Of a stretch of 51,290 bases of DNA, positions 34,110-45,161 are shown in pieces. The stretch is from Lingula anatina. Its lineage: Eukaryota > Brachiopoda > Lingulata > Lingulida > Lingulidae. The stretch is from NCBI RefSeq assembly GCF_001039355.2, contig NW_019773618.1, positions 21,335 through 72,624 on the forward strand, read 5' to 3'. A program made the position numbers and the translations under genes. Numbering within the stretch: the stretch's first letter is position 1; the number at the start of each line of letters is the position of its first letter. The notes below the pieces were generated by a model. The model was not told the origin of the DNA. It was given only the letters and a program-made list of their open reading frames with translations, and ran no database searches.

Positions 34110-37100
34110 GCATGTTAGTAGGCTTGTTAAGGGGTCAAACGCTGCATTATATAGTACAAATATCTAACTTGGCATAAATGTTCCTTGGGCCAAAAGAACA
34201 TTTTTTATCCAAAGAGACGCGCTCTATCGATTCATAAATTAGCATAAATTATGCAAATTAGGTGCCAAAATAGATAATATTTCATATTTCCATTAATTTT
34301 TGGCCTAGAAACATGTAAGGATTATCAAAACTGACTAAATTAGGGACAAGGAACCCATTTTTGATCATTTGGAAGCAATTGGTGACCATTTTGTACCTCA
34401 AATCCAAGATGGCCGCCACCGGCCATTTTGAAAGTGGACATAATTTTGCTATTTTCTCTTGAATTTTGAAGCGGTTGGTCTATATATACTTGATATATAT
34501 ATCGATTCCTACTATTTTGGGGGTGAAAAAGTCATTTTTGATATTGCTTTGGTGATAGTAAGTGATTTGAATGGACAAAGAGAGTGTTATAAGTGCCTAC
34601 CACATATGTGTGAACGCTGCAAAACCATGGATATTGATAACCCGTATTCAAATATATCTCAAAACAATTTTTCGTTATATACCATTGCCATTGAACTATA
34701 TTATGAGCAAAAAAAACACATATTTACCATTATGGAGGCCATTGGTGGCCGTTTTATCCCTCAAATCCAAAATGGCCGCCAAAACCATTTTTAACTTGAG
34801 CATAATTCGCTATTTTGAAACTACATGAACTACATCTTTGTAAATGAGTAATACGTCGTTTTATATTATTTTCAGGTGCAGAATACATTATTTGTTCCTT
34901 AAAATTTGTGCCTCAAATCCAAGATGGCCCTCATACGCCATTTTCAAATTGAGCATTATTCACCATTTTGAAACTATCACACCTTCATAAGCGTGCCATA
35001 CGTCATTTCTGATTATTTCCTGGTGCAGAATGCATTTTCGGTTTCATAAAATGTAAATAGAAACTTTTATAAGCTTCCAAATAAATATAGGATTCGGTTG
35101 CTACATGGGCCTGCAGTTTATATGTACAGTGAGTAATCCAATTAGTACAAAACTTCCGATCTATAAAACAAGTGTCAGCAAACAAAATGGCTGAATTAAA
35201 GCAAAAGAATACATCTTTGACCGCATGAGGAAAATTGTTAGCCATTATTTTGATCAAAACCAAGTGATGGTTGCATGCCGCTATTTTAATAATTTGGTGT
35301 AATTGAACTGTGGGACCCTCATTCACTTGTATTAGGTAAAATGGTACTATTCTGGGGGCTCTAAAGTAATTTTCCAGTGCTAATTTGGTGACAGAAGATA
35401 ATAAAAAGGTAATATAAGGTTGTAAAATAAATTCCAAGATGAGTTTCGTTGAGTCTGTTACAAAAATGTGGAACCCGAACCACATGCTCAAATATATCAT
35501 CTAGATTTATTTTAAGTGACCATCCACTAAAAGATACTGAATACTCAAAGGAAAGCAATAAATATATATACATAGTGGTATTATATTATTAATTTTTTAC
35601 TGGTCAATGTGAACCAAAAAGCCACATGCACATTTATGTCCCAGTCACTGGGGCTTGCATTCGCATGTTAAATATAGCAAATGGACTTTGTTTTGAAATA
35701 GCTCTAGATCTTGTCTGCAAAATCATCCAGCAGCACATCAAAAAGAAACATGCATGGTCAGCTCTGGTAGGCCAATAAGACAACAGCTAGTAAGAATTGA
35801 GGTTTTGTCAGTGTCCTATGAGAAACAGCCAAACAATATATTAAAATCCAGTTTCCAGAGAAACATTAATGCATGAGAACATGTCGCATCAGAGGAAAGT
35901 GGTATCTTTACACAAAAAGAAGGAATCTGCAAAACCAACTAGAAAGCAGCAGCTGCGCAGGAAGGCAAGAGGGATAAAGCAAAGAAGTCGAGGAAGCAGC
36001 CATTTTTCCTAGTTGACAGTGCCAGTGATCATTCCTAGCATGATTTGGCCAGACAAGTCGTCTCACTACCAATAGAAATCCATAAGGCGACTACATACTT
36101 CTCATTGTTTCCAATGGACATGGACGAACAAGCACAAAACATCTACAGTATATGACAACTACAGGAATATTCATCTTGGAATCATCTTAAAACACCTTAT
36201 GCCTTTTTTGTTATCCTCTGGCACCAGAGTAACACCAGTTAATTATGTACTTACAAAATAGTAACAATTGATGTATTACGATCATATGTAAGTCCAACAG
36301 CTCAAAAAAGGTAAATTATGCCATAATTTTTAAATAGAGACAGGCTCTTGGATATGAACAACAGAATAGCTAACAGTAGTCACCATAAAGTTGAATCCTC
36401 CATGCTGGTCCCTTGCACTTGTCTGGCAAAACCATTTTAAAATTGTTATATAACATATTTTTGCACAAATTTGACTTCAAGACGTATACAAGTGAAGGTG
36501 AAGACGTAAGCCTGTATTGGTGTTGGAGCCTTTTAATATTTTCTTTTTGTATTATATCTCAGAAGAGATAAGACACATGAGTTCTACAACCCAAATGATA
36601 AGAAACGATGTATAACATGCTAGTGTAAGAGCAATAGCTTCAAATTGATGAGTTATGCCTTATCCGTATTTCAAAATTGTGACTGGCGGCCATCTTGGAT
36701 TTGAGGATCAAAATGGCTACCAATTGTCTCCAAAGCACCAAGTATGTGTTCTTTACCTTTAATTAAGCCATTTTGGTCTCTTACACTTGTTTCAAGCTCT
36801 TTATGATTTTATAAAACATTTTGTACTAATTAGACTAAATGGCTATTTGACAACTTAAGCCTACATGCGTATTCATTTTGGAGGATAAAATAGTTTGTAC
36901 TCACATTTTATGAAACAGATAATGTATTCTGCACCAGAAAATAATATAAAACTCATTTACAAAGATGTAATACATATAGTTTCAAAATAGCGAATAATGC
37001 TCAAGTTCAAAATTTTTGGCGGTCATCTTGGATTTGAGGGATAAAACGACCACCAATAGCCTCCATAATGGTAAAAATTTGTTTTTTGCTCATAATATAG

Positions 37101-37695
37101 TCTAATAGCGATGGCATATAACAAAAAATAGCATTGAGATATATTTGAATACGGGTTATCAATATCCATGGCTTTGCAGCGTTCACACATATCTTGGTAG
37201 GCACTTAAAACACCCTCTTTGTCCCTTCAAATCACCTACTATCACCAAAGCAATATCAAAAATGACTTTTTCACCCCCAAAATAGTAGGAATCGATATAT
37301 ATATCAAGTATATATAGACCAAACGCTTCAAAATTCAACATAAAATAGCAAAATTATGTCCACTTTCAAAATGGTGGGTGGCGGCCATCTTGGATTTGAG
37401 GCACAAAATGGTCACCAATTGCTTCCAAATGATCAAAAATGGGTTCCTTGTCCCTAATTTAGTCAGGTTTGATAATCTATACATGTTTCTAGGCCAAAAA
37501 TTAATGGGAATATGAAATATTATATATTTTGGCACCTAATTTGCATAATTTATGCTAATTAATTAATCGATAAAGTGCGTCTCTTTGGATAAAAAATGTT
37601 CTTTTGGCCCAAGGAACATTTATGCCAAGTTAGACATTTGTACTACAAAATGCAGCGTTTGGCCATTTTTTGGTCCTTAACAAGCCTACTATGTA
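34110..37695. mobile_element. Fold-back element with about 1-kb inverted arms
   Basis: The left arm (about 34110-35050) and right arm (about 36670-37695) are inverted copies of each other. The outer ends share GTAGGCTTGTTAAGG on the left and CCTTAACAAGCCTAC on the right. Each arm holds three copies of a motif around CTCAAATCCAAGATGGCCGCC: left near 34399, 34756 and 34913, right near 36685, 37018 and 37380. A centre of about 1.6 kb separates them and encodes no intact protein. The minus frame at 35003-35500 is unrecognised. The arms differ by scattered substitutions and indels, so the element is not brand new. Confidence 0.8.
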
Positions 37696-37699
37696 TTTT

Positions 37700-38818
37700 T
37701 AGACGGTTGGGCAGCTTACAGCTTTTCATATTCTTTTAAAAATGACGACTGATTGTCGGGACTGTCTGGACGGCCTATCAAATTACCAGCAAGTAATGTG
37801 ATGCACCCAGTTAAAACAAACTACACTGCAACACAGCTAAAAGCTTGTTAAAAACAATACATTATTTTAATTGGCTTTAAAAAGTCTGCCACTAGCTGAA
37901 CCCAACAGTGACGAATGACCTTTACATGCGGTACCCGTGTAGGGCTAGCGACGTAAATCTGAGCAAACTTGCCGCCAAATTATCAAAACATACACCTTCC
38001 AGACCTTCAAACGACACAAGATCAAACTTTATTCACATAACTGAATAGCTACACCTTGCTAATGAGTATTAATTTGGTAAGGTCCAGAAATGCAGTCTGC
38101 TTCCAGAATAGAAACTCTAGTCAAGTTTTCAGGCATGACAGCCAGATTGAACTAAATAAATAGGATCCATAGAGGCCTTTGTCAAGGTAACATATTGCCT
38201 TTCAATCGAATGCATTTTTGTCTTTGTTTGATAACTAACAGTTAAATAAAAGATAATATTATGATAATATAAATATAATATTATGCCTGTTATTTTGATT
38301 AGTTCTTTTGCCGTTAATACAGTTATATCATTATGTAAAACGGTGTGTGTGTAATTTAATGTCTGATTATTTATCAATACTATTCATTTCTAAGTTACTT
38401 CAAATGTTTATTTCATATTTATTCAAGATAAATCAGTTGTACACGTGTGGTTCAATTAAATGTAATATTTCGACTGTTTTATAACAATAAAGTAAACAAG
38501 GTGAAATACACCCCATTGCCTCTTGTGAGAAACTGTTCTCGTCAGGTAAAAATACAGTTTCTATGGGGAATTTTCCCAATAAAGTTTAACTAATGTGTGA
38601 CCCAACCATCCACACACACCGCATACAACATAGCTAAGAAACCCAAAAATATATTAAAAGTATTTTGGTCCTGCAGCAAATGGTGCTGTCAGATTAAAAC
38701 GCACGTCCTCTGGAACAAGGTGCAGGGGAACTTAATTTTGGTGTTGTGTCATTTGAACTAAGGCATATAAGCTGCCATCACCACACGGAATCGGCCACAG
38801 CGTATGATAATTGTTGAT
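37700..38818. other. Gene-free region
   Basis: AT-rich sequence between the fold-back element and the Harbinger remnant. Nothing recognisable was seen. Confidence 0.5.
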
Positions 38819-38936
38819 CTGGCCCCGTATGCACAAAACATCTTAAGTGTATTTTTTAAGAATTTCCCAAAGAATTTCCTTAAGTGATCATCCTTAACAT
38901 AAGTGGTATACGCACAAAGCATCTTAAGATGAGAAT

Positions 38937-39296
38937 TTGCTCAAATATCTCCTTAACTTTAAGGAACCTCATTGGGTCTCTTTAAGTGGAAATTTTGTCC
39001 TTAGATTCAGTGACTGTACAACACAGTGGCATTCATTTGTGCCAGTCAAAGCTGTGCAGCAACATTATTTCTCTATCGCTCTTATTATTGCTGTTTATCG
39101 TGAAGAAGTGGATGAACTGGAAAGGGCAGTTGCAAGACCAAGAATATTTCGGGACCGCGAAAATCCTATGGATTTTTACCCAGATCATGAGATTTACCAG
39201 CGATTTCATTTTGATAGAGCGGGGATACTTTTCATAACGGATCATCTGGCAGTTACATTTGTAATTTGTCGTTCTGTTAAGGGATATATAAAGTGA
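38937..39296 (+). pseudogene. N-terminal fragment of a Harbinger (HARBI1-like) transposase
   Basis: The recognisable part is about 39095-39250: EEVDELERAVARPRIFRD, then NPMDFYPDHEIYQRFHFDRA and GILFITDHL. This is the conserved N-terminal block of Harbinger nucleases (R-x-FRDR-NP..., then RF-FDR-GI). After it the frame ends, and none of the catalytic Asp/Asp/Glu blocks follows before the right TIR. The first codons of the frame are not family-like, so the real start is unclear. Confidence 0.78.
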
Positions 39297-40008
39297 ACAA
39301 TTTTGAGTGGGCACTTTTTATGACATGTTGCTTATGCGCATTTAATGCTTTATTCATTGTGACGTATGCATCTACATGGATAGATGAAAATGTACAAGAG
39401 GAATGCAAATATAAATATGAATTAAGTTGAATAGTGATATTGTACAACTCCTTGTATGAAAAATACAAAACATATTTGGCAGAGCCCAAATGGCTCTACC
39501 TATACTCAGCTGGTAGTGGGTGCAGCACAATCCCTTTTTTGGAAGGCTAACCATAAATATTTGGCAAGAGCAATAATATGTTCATTCTCCTTACCAGTCA
39601 TTAGTGTTTAAAATTTATCCATTCTGGTAAGATGCTCAAAGTGACTATGTTGTTTTTTGTATACTGAATAAAGATCATATCGGAGGTCTGTATAAAGAGG
39701 GCATGACAATCCCCGAAAACCACCTGATAACACGGAATCTCACGCATCAATGCTTATACAATTAACATAGCTATTTAATATGTGCATACGTGGGGTCATT
39801 AGTGAAATTAATAATTAAAATTAATATTAATAGTATGAATTACATGCCACAGTTTTTCATCACAGATAACACTTAAAATATGTAAGTCGATGACATGTAA
39901 ATGGCCATAGTCATGAAAGGAGTATATGCTGGGCTCTATGAGCAAAAAATACGCCCTACTGAATCACTTCTTGTAGGTGATAATGACCCCATTTCCAGAC
40001 ATAACTTT

Positions 40009-40165
40009 AGATCGACCTAACTCCCTGGGGGGTCACGCTAAATAGCTGTCAGCCGAGCGGACACGAAAGTTATTTAGCCCCTTACAGCTTGTAGTAGGCG
40101 GGACGGACATTTAAGCCGGATTATCTCACAGTAATCTAGTGAGACTCCCCGCGGGGATAGATCGA
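40009..40165. repeat. Short inverted-repeat element nested in the Harbinger copy
   Basis: The left end TTAGATCGACCTAACTCCCT pairs with the right end AGACTCCCCGCGGGGATAGA, GATCTAA with mismatches. Related sequence (CTAACTCCCTGGGGAGTCTC) occurs at about 43066-43085. It is probably a MITE of about 155 bp. Confidence 0.5.
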
Positions 40166-40747
40166 TCTAAAAGCTCTGGGAATACAGCCAATGATGGTTA
40201 ACTAGTATTTTTTATGGGGCCTTTTTACAGAATTATCACCGATAGGGGAGATGGGTGCACATGTATCAGCCAATAGAGATAAAACCTTTTGATTAAAATG
40301 TAATTATGTCACTGGATTATTATTATTAGTGTTGGGTCTGGGGATTGGATGACATGTCTCTTTTTCTGTCAGAGTATGAAGAATACTAGGCCTACACAAG
40401 AAGTTACAACTTCTTGGCCTGCACGATTGATATCTCAACTCTTCTAATAATAACTGATAGGCCTATCATATCCAAGTAAAGGATTTCTTCAAACATGGAT
40501 TCCCCAGGAATTTCCCAGCGTGAGCTATTGTAACAGGTAGTTCTATTGGTCAATGCACAGGCTAAACATAGATCAACACATAAGAGAGTTGGGAAAATTC
40601 CTATTATTTGAGAAAATTCTTGGCTAAGGACATTCTTAAGGCACTTTGTGCATACCACTTAAGGGGTTTCCTCAGCTAAGAATTTTCTTATAATGTTAAG
40701 GAGAATTTTTCACTTAAGATAAGGATTTTTTGTGCATACGGGGCCTG

Positions 40748-41189
40748 GTTCATGATTTATGTTATTTTTAAGCTGCGTGCATTGATTGCTCTCTATCTGT
40801 GGGTTATTAGAGGCTCTACAGGGTTTAATAACCTATTTTGTGCATCATTTATTGTCTTTTTATTTGACAGCTTTGCTGCTTTGTTTCATTTATTAATTTA
40901 TCATAAAGTCATGTGTTACAAGAAAAAATACCAATGCACATTTAGAGCAAACAAAGATGCAGATTGAACTAAAGTGATATGTATTGCGTATCAGCCAGTG
41001 TATGATAAGATCGATGTCTAAAGGATATGGCGTTACTATGGACACAGATTGACATGTTGTCCAGTTCGTCGAGTTCCAACTCCTTCATTCCTGTCTATTT
41101 ATTTGTTTTTCGATCCAATAGATAGATAGAACGCACATTAAGAGACGCGAAATGACTGGATATAACACGCATCTTTTTCATTAATTACC
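40748..41189. other. Gene-free spacer
   Basis: A plus frame at 40752-40967 has no family resemblance. Nothing else was seen. Confidence 0.4.
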
Positions 41190-42096
41190 CAGCGGGCAAA
41201 TTATGTTGTTTTAACGTTGAAACAACGTTGAACCATAACGTTGATAATACGTTGGATTAACATTGGATTTGAAAGTTGATTCAACGTCAGATAACAACAT
41301 TGTATCAACCCCAGTTGTTAGACAACAATCTTGCATGAAAAGACATTAAAATGACCTGAAATGTTTTTTATTTTTGGAACAAAACACATGCAGGTACACA
41401 GTTATAATGTACACTGTAAAAACATCCAAGTGCCTGCTTTGTGTGATTTTTTCAACGCATTTAGCTCCTAAGCATGTTTTGCACCTAAGAATGGCACACC
41501 CTTTTAGCCTGGATGTGTTTAGCAGTAGGACATGTTTGATGGCTAAATATATGTAGGATATATATGTATGGCCTTTAAGTTAAAATGTCCAAGGTTTATA
41601 TATATATATAACAAAGTCACAATCACCTCAACCTGTCCATCTATAACAGGGTACCGAGAACTGTCAACTTTATTAACTCCACTCCATCACATTTACAGCA
41701 ACTTACCTGTATTCATCCTAGTGTTAGCTGACCTTGCAAGGAATTCTGTTTATTGGAATGTATTTCGAAATAACGAGTTAAGAAAATTCACTAGGTCACT
41801 AAAGACACAAAACGACTGTCACTTTTACTTTAAACACTTTTTTTATTATTTTGATAAAGTTAGTAACATATTGATAAACAAAGTATCATGTTTTCAACAA
41901 TTAATATTTTAAATTACAATCCATGTCTGCAAGGTTGTGTCAATGACCAAAATACAACGTTGAGTCAACGTCACATTATGACGGTGTTTTGACGTGGCTG
42001 GATCAACATTGATTTTACGTTGAATTTAGGTAGATTAACGGCAATTCAACGTATCAACCAGTTTTCAACGTTGATCCAACGCGACTATGCCTGCTG
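41190..42096. mobile_element. MITE-like element with ACGTTG-rich subterminal repeats
   Basis: The ends CAGCGGGCA (41190-41198) and TGCCTGCTG (42088-42096) are inverted repeats with one mismatch. Both subterminal regions of about 150 bp carry many AACGTTG/CAACGTT motifs. The central 500 bp is AT-rich and non-coding. No clean target duplication was visible. Confidence 0.68.
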
Positions 42097-42363
42097 AGTA
42101 GTCACTTGTTATTCAAATTGACTCAATTGATAAATCAATTTATAATGCTCGATTGTCCTGAGAAACATACCGTTTCTGGAGCCCAGCATAACATCAGCCT
42201 GGAACTCATCTTTCAAGTCCAGGGCCTCGGAACTCGAAAGCATCGCTCATTGTGACCGAGCGCAAGCGTCTCGGTTCCATAACTAGCCCATACTTAACTC
42301 CTATAATACATTGTGGCCTCTATGTGATATCGCTATTCGCAATACGCGGTTGTTTCGAGTAAT

Positions 42364-42946
42364 GCCCCTATTTCACACAGACCACGAATCCCACGAATGG
42401 CCATGAATTGACAAATTTTACGATTCGTGGTTGAATCGTAATCAGTTCGTGAAGTTCTTAACAGATTCGTATATATTCGTAGTCAGTTCTTGCACTTCTT
42501 GACCAACAGGAACTGGTGGCAAAAACTTTGATGCCCCTATTTCACACAGACCACGAATCCGACGAATCGCCAGGAATTGAAAATTTCAGGATTCGTGGTT
42601 GAATCGTAATCAGTTCGTGAAGTTCTTAACAGATTCGTATATATTCGTAGTCAGTTCTTGCAATTCTTGATCAATCGGGAATTCGTGGCAAAAATATTGA
42701 GCTGATAAAAGTTTTGGCCACGAACTCACGATTCCAAATAATCGTAGTGAATTTCTGGGCAATATTCGTGCGATTCCAGCCGAATCCTACGAATATTCGT
42801 AACACTATCGCACCTGTATCGTAACTGAATCGTGAGCGTGTCGAATTAGACCAGAAAATTGGCAAAATCTCACGAATCCTCACGAATCCTGAAATTTGTC
42901 AATTCCTGGCGATTCGTAGGATTCGTGGTCTGTGTGAAATAGGGGC
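42364..42946. mobile_element. MITE-like element with duplicated left end
   Basis: TIR GCCCCTATTTCACACAGACC, then ACGAATCC, at 42364 and inverted at the right end (42946). The first about 169 bp are repeated directly at 42533-42702, giving two left ends in tandem. ATTCGT/ACGAAT motifs recur throughout. No protein is encoded. The leading GCCCC resembles the nearby Harbinger TIR. Confidence 0.75.
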
Positions 42947-44900
42947 CTTACGGGCCCAGGTATCAGCTCACCTTACTTGTCACAACTATTTCCCTGGGTG
43001 CAACCTGTAGTTGCATGGCTTAGACTGGGTTCCCATGCCTAGATCGATTCATCTGGATCGGTCTAACTCCCTGGGGAGTCTCACTAAATTGTTAACAACT
43101 AACCGGCTTAAATATCTGTCGCGTATTTCTGCATGTTTATGTTAGATAAACGTTACGGTTAATATACAGGTAGGTCAGGAAGGGGGGAATGTTTGAACTA
43201 TTTGGAACCCAGAAATATTTTATTTTTCAGGTAGATAATGTTAAACTACTGGTCTAATAAATAAGACATAAATTTGACCATGATAAAAGGTCAGTTAGAG
43301 TCAATCGGTCAAAAAACTTCATAACTAATGCCTATAGATATCATTTCTCACTTATCCCAAAGGCCCAGAACCGCATATATGCGTATCTTGGAAGTGTTGG
43401 TGTTTTATTCCACTTTCAGCTTCACTTCGTGAAAACAGACCACGGTTTACACTCAGATATGTTTCTTGACTCTTATTTAAGCTAATTTAGGGGGTGTTTT
43501 AATGTAACAGGAATGAAACAAAAAACAATTTTGGATAAATGTTTCGAAAACTAGAGACAAAATGGTGGCTTCTTATCACCTTGGGTGTTACATTAAATTT
43601 CAGATAACTTAAAAATTAAAACAAAGCTTATGTTGGATTTTGCGAGTAGAAAATAACCCATAAAACAACATTGTAACGCATTTCCAAGTAGAAATATAAA
43701 AGATAAAAAAATGTTAGTGCATTGTCACATGCAGTTTTGATTATCTTCTCCAGCTTTTAAACAAGAATTCAGTTTTCACGAGTCTAAATTTTCAATCGGT
43801 TTTAGGTCTCTGAAGTAATTTTCCTTTAGCCTGATGTATTGTATTTCTAAAATGTGTAATTTTTGTAGGTTATGCTTGCAAATAAATGACTGAAAAATCA
43901 AAAGACTTAGGTCAGCCCACTTTTCAAAGTTACCTGTGCACATTAATTCTGTCCAGGGAAGATTTCTAGGTTAGCACCATATGGTTCTTTTGGGGTATAT
44001 ATTGGACTTACCCGTCAGGGCCTCTGTTTTATATTTTCAACACTTTGGCTGGGTACTGTGAACATCAGCATCCAATTGTTGTCTCCTTTTTTCTACACTG
44101 CGAATCCTGTCATCCGTCTGTACATTAACAAGAAATCAGTTATCGCCCTTCATACCCGGGCTCTATGATGACACACTAAACCTCCCAGGAGATACAGGTA
44201 TATGACTGTTTATTTTAGGTAGACGCTACGGTTTATCTATATAGGTCAGAACTTTCTAACAGTTTAAAAGTTTGGATTATTTAAAAGCCAGAGAAATTAA
44301 TTGTATTTCATTATAGGGTAGAACAAACCGATTTTAGTAAATGAGGAAAAAGTACTTTAACAAGCCAATTATTTGGGTATTCATATGTTAATTATCAGAT
44401 GACTAAAAGCATGACTAATTAACAATTATGTATTAATTCATTTATCTTAACGCACCTGCCTTAATTAAGGCACAGTTTAAAGAAATCAAAAGTTTAAATC
44501 TGCTAGGTTTACTATTACTTATAAAATTTGTAGTTACATGTAATTACATGATCATGGCTATACAATACATACAGTGTATGAACCTCTTGCATATCTGTCC
44601 GCTTACCTGCCAGTAAAACATTATATTCTTTACAAGATAAATTGATATAAACTGATTCAAAAGTGGACCATTAGTATGGTTTTTGTCAGAAATCGAAGGG
44701 GAGGGGGTCGAAGGGTACCCCTGACACCCCAACCCCCCAATCTGGAAATATGTATTATCAAATTTTTGACAAGTTGCACATTGAATATTATTCGACATCT
44801 ATCTAAATGCTGTTAGTCTGTAAACGCAATCATACAAGTTCATGTATGCTGAAGACTATCTTAAAGCACAGCGCATAGCTACATAATGATACATACCACG
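42947..44900. other. Gene-free region
   Basis: AT-rich, with one fragment of the repeat seen at 40009-40165 near 43036-43090. No gene was recognised. The minus frame at 44544-44798 has no family resemblance. Confidence 0.45.
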
Positions 44901-45161
44901 CATCAAGTCTTATACTGTTCACTTCTGGAAGTCCACTTAGGAACACACTTTCAAATGAGTACTCATTATTTGCTACACAGGTATATCCATGGAGATGTTC
45001 CGTCAACTGTCATGTCACATCTGTCTTTAAAGCTTAGGTTATTTTCGTAACGCTTTGTGTAGTTAACTGCGTTAATATGATTTTTTATACCCATGGGTAT
45101 GTGCCGGTAATCGTCATGTCAGATTTGTTTTCAAAGCATCGGCTATTTCCTGAACCCCATG

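Larger units (their letters stand above)
38822..40744. mobile_element. PIF/Harbinger-type DNA transposon, internally deleted
   Basis: Terminal inverted repeats begin GCCCCGTATGCACAAAA and continue into CTTAAG-rich subterminal sequence at both ends. CTG at 38819-38821 and 40745-40747 is a 3-bp duplication, the size usual for PIF/Harbinger, although TWA is the commoner target. The interior encodes the N-terminal part of a HARBI1-like transposase. No DDE catalytic region was found, so the copy is non-autonomous. Confidence 0.82.

Noticed and set aside
34459-34828. Overlapping plus-strand frames in the left arm of the fold-back element
   Set aside because: They are read through repeat modules present in several copies in both arms and have no conserved-domain character.
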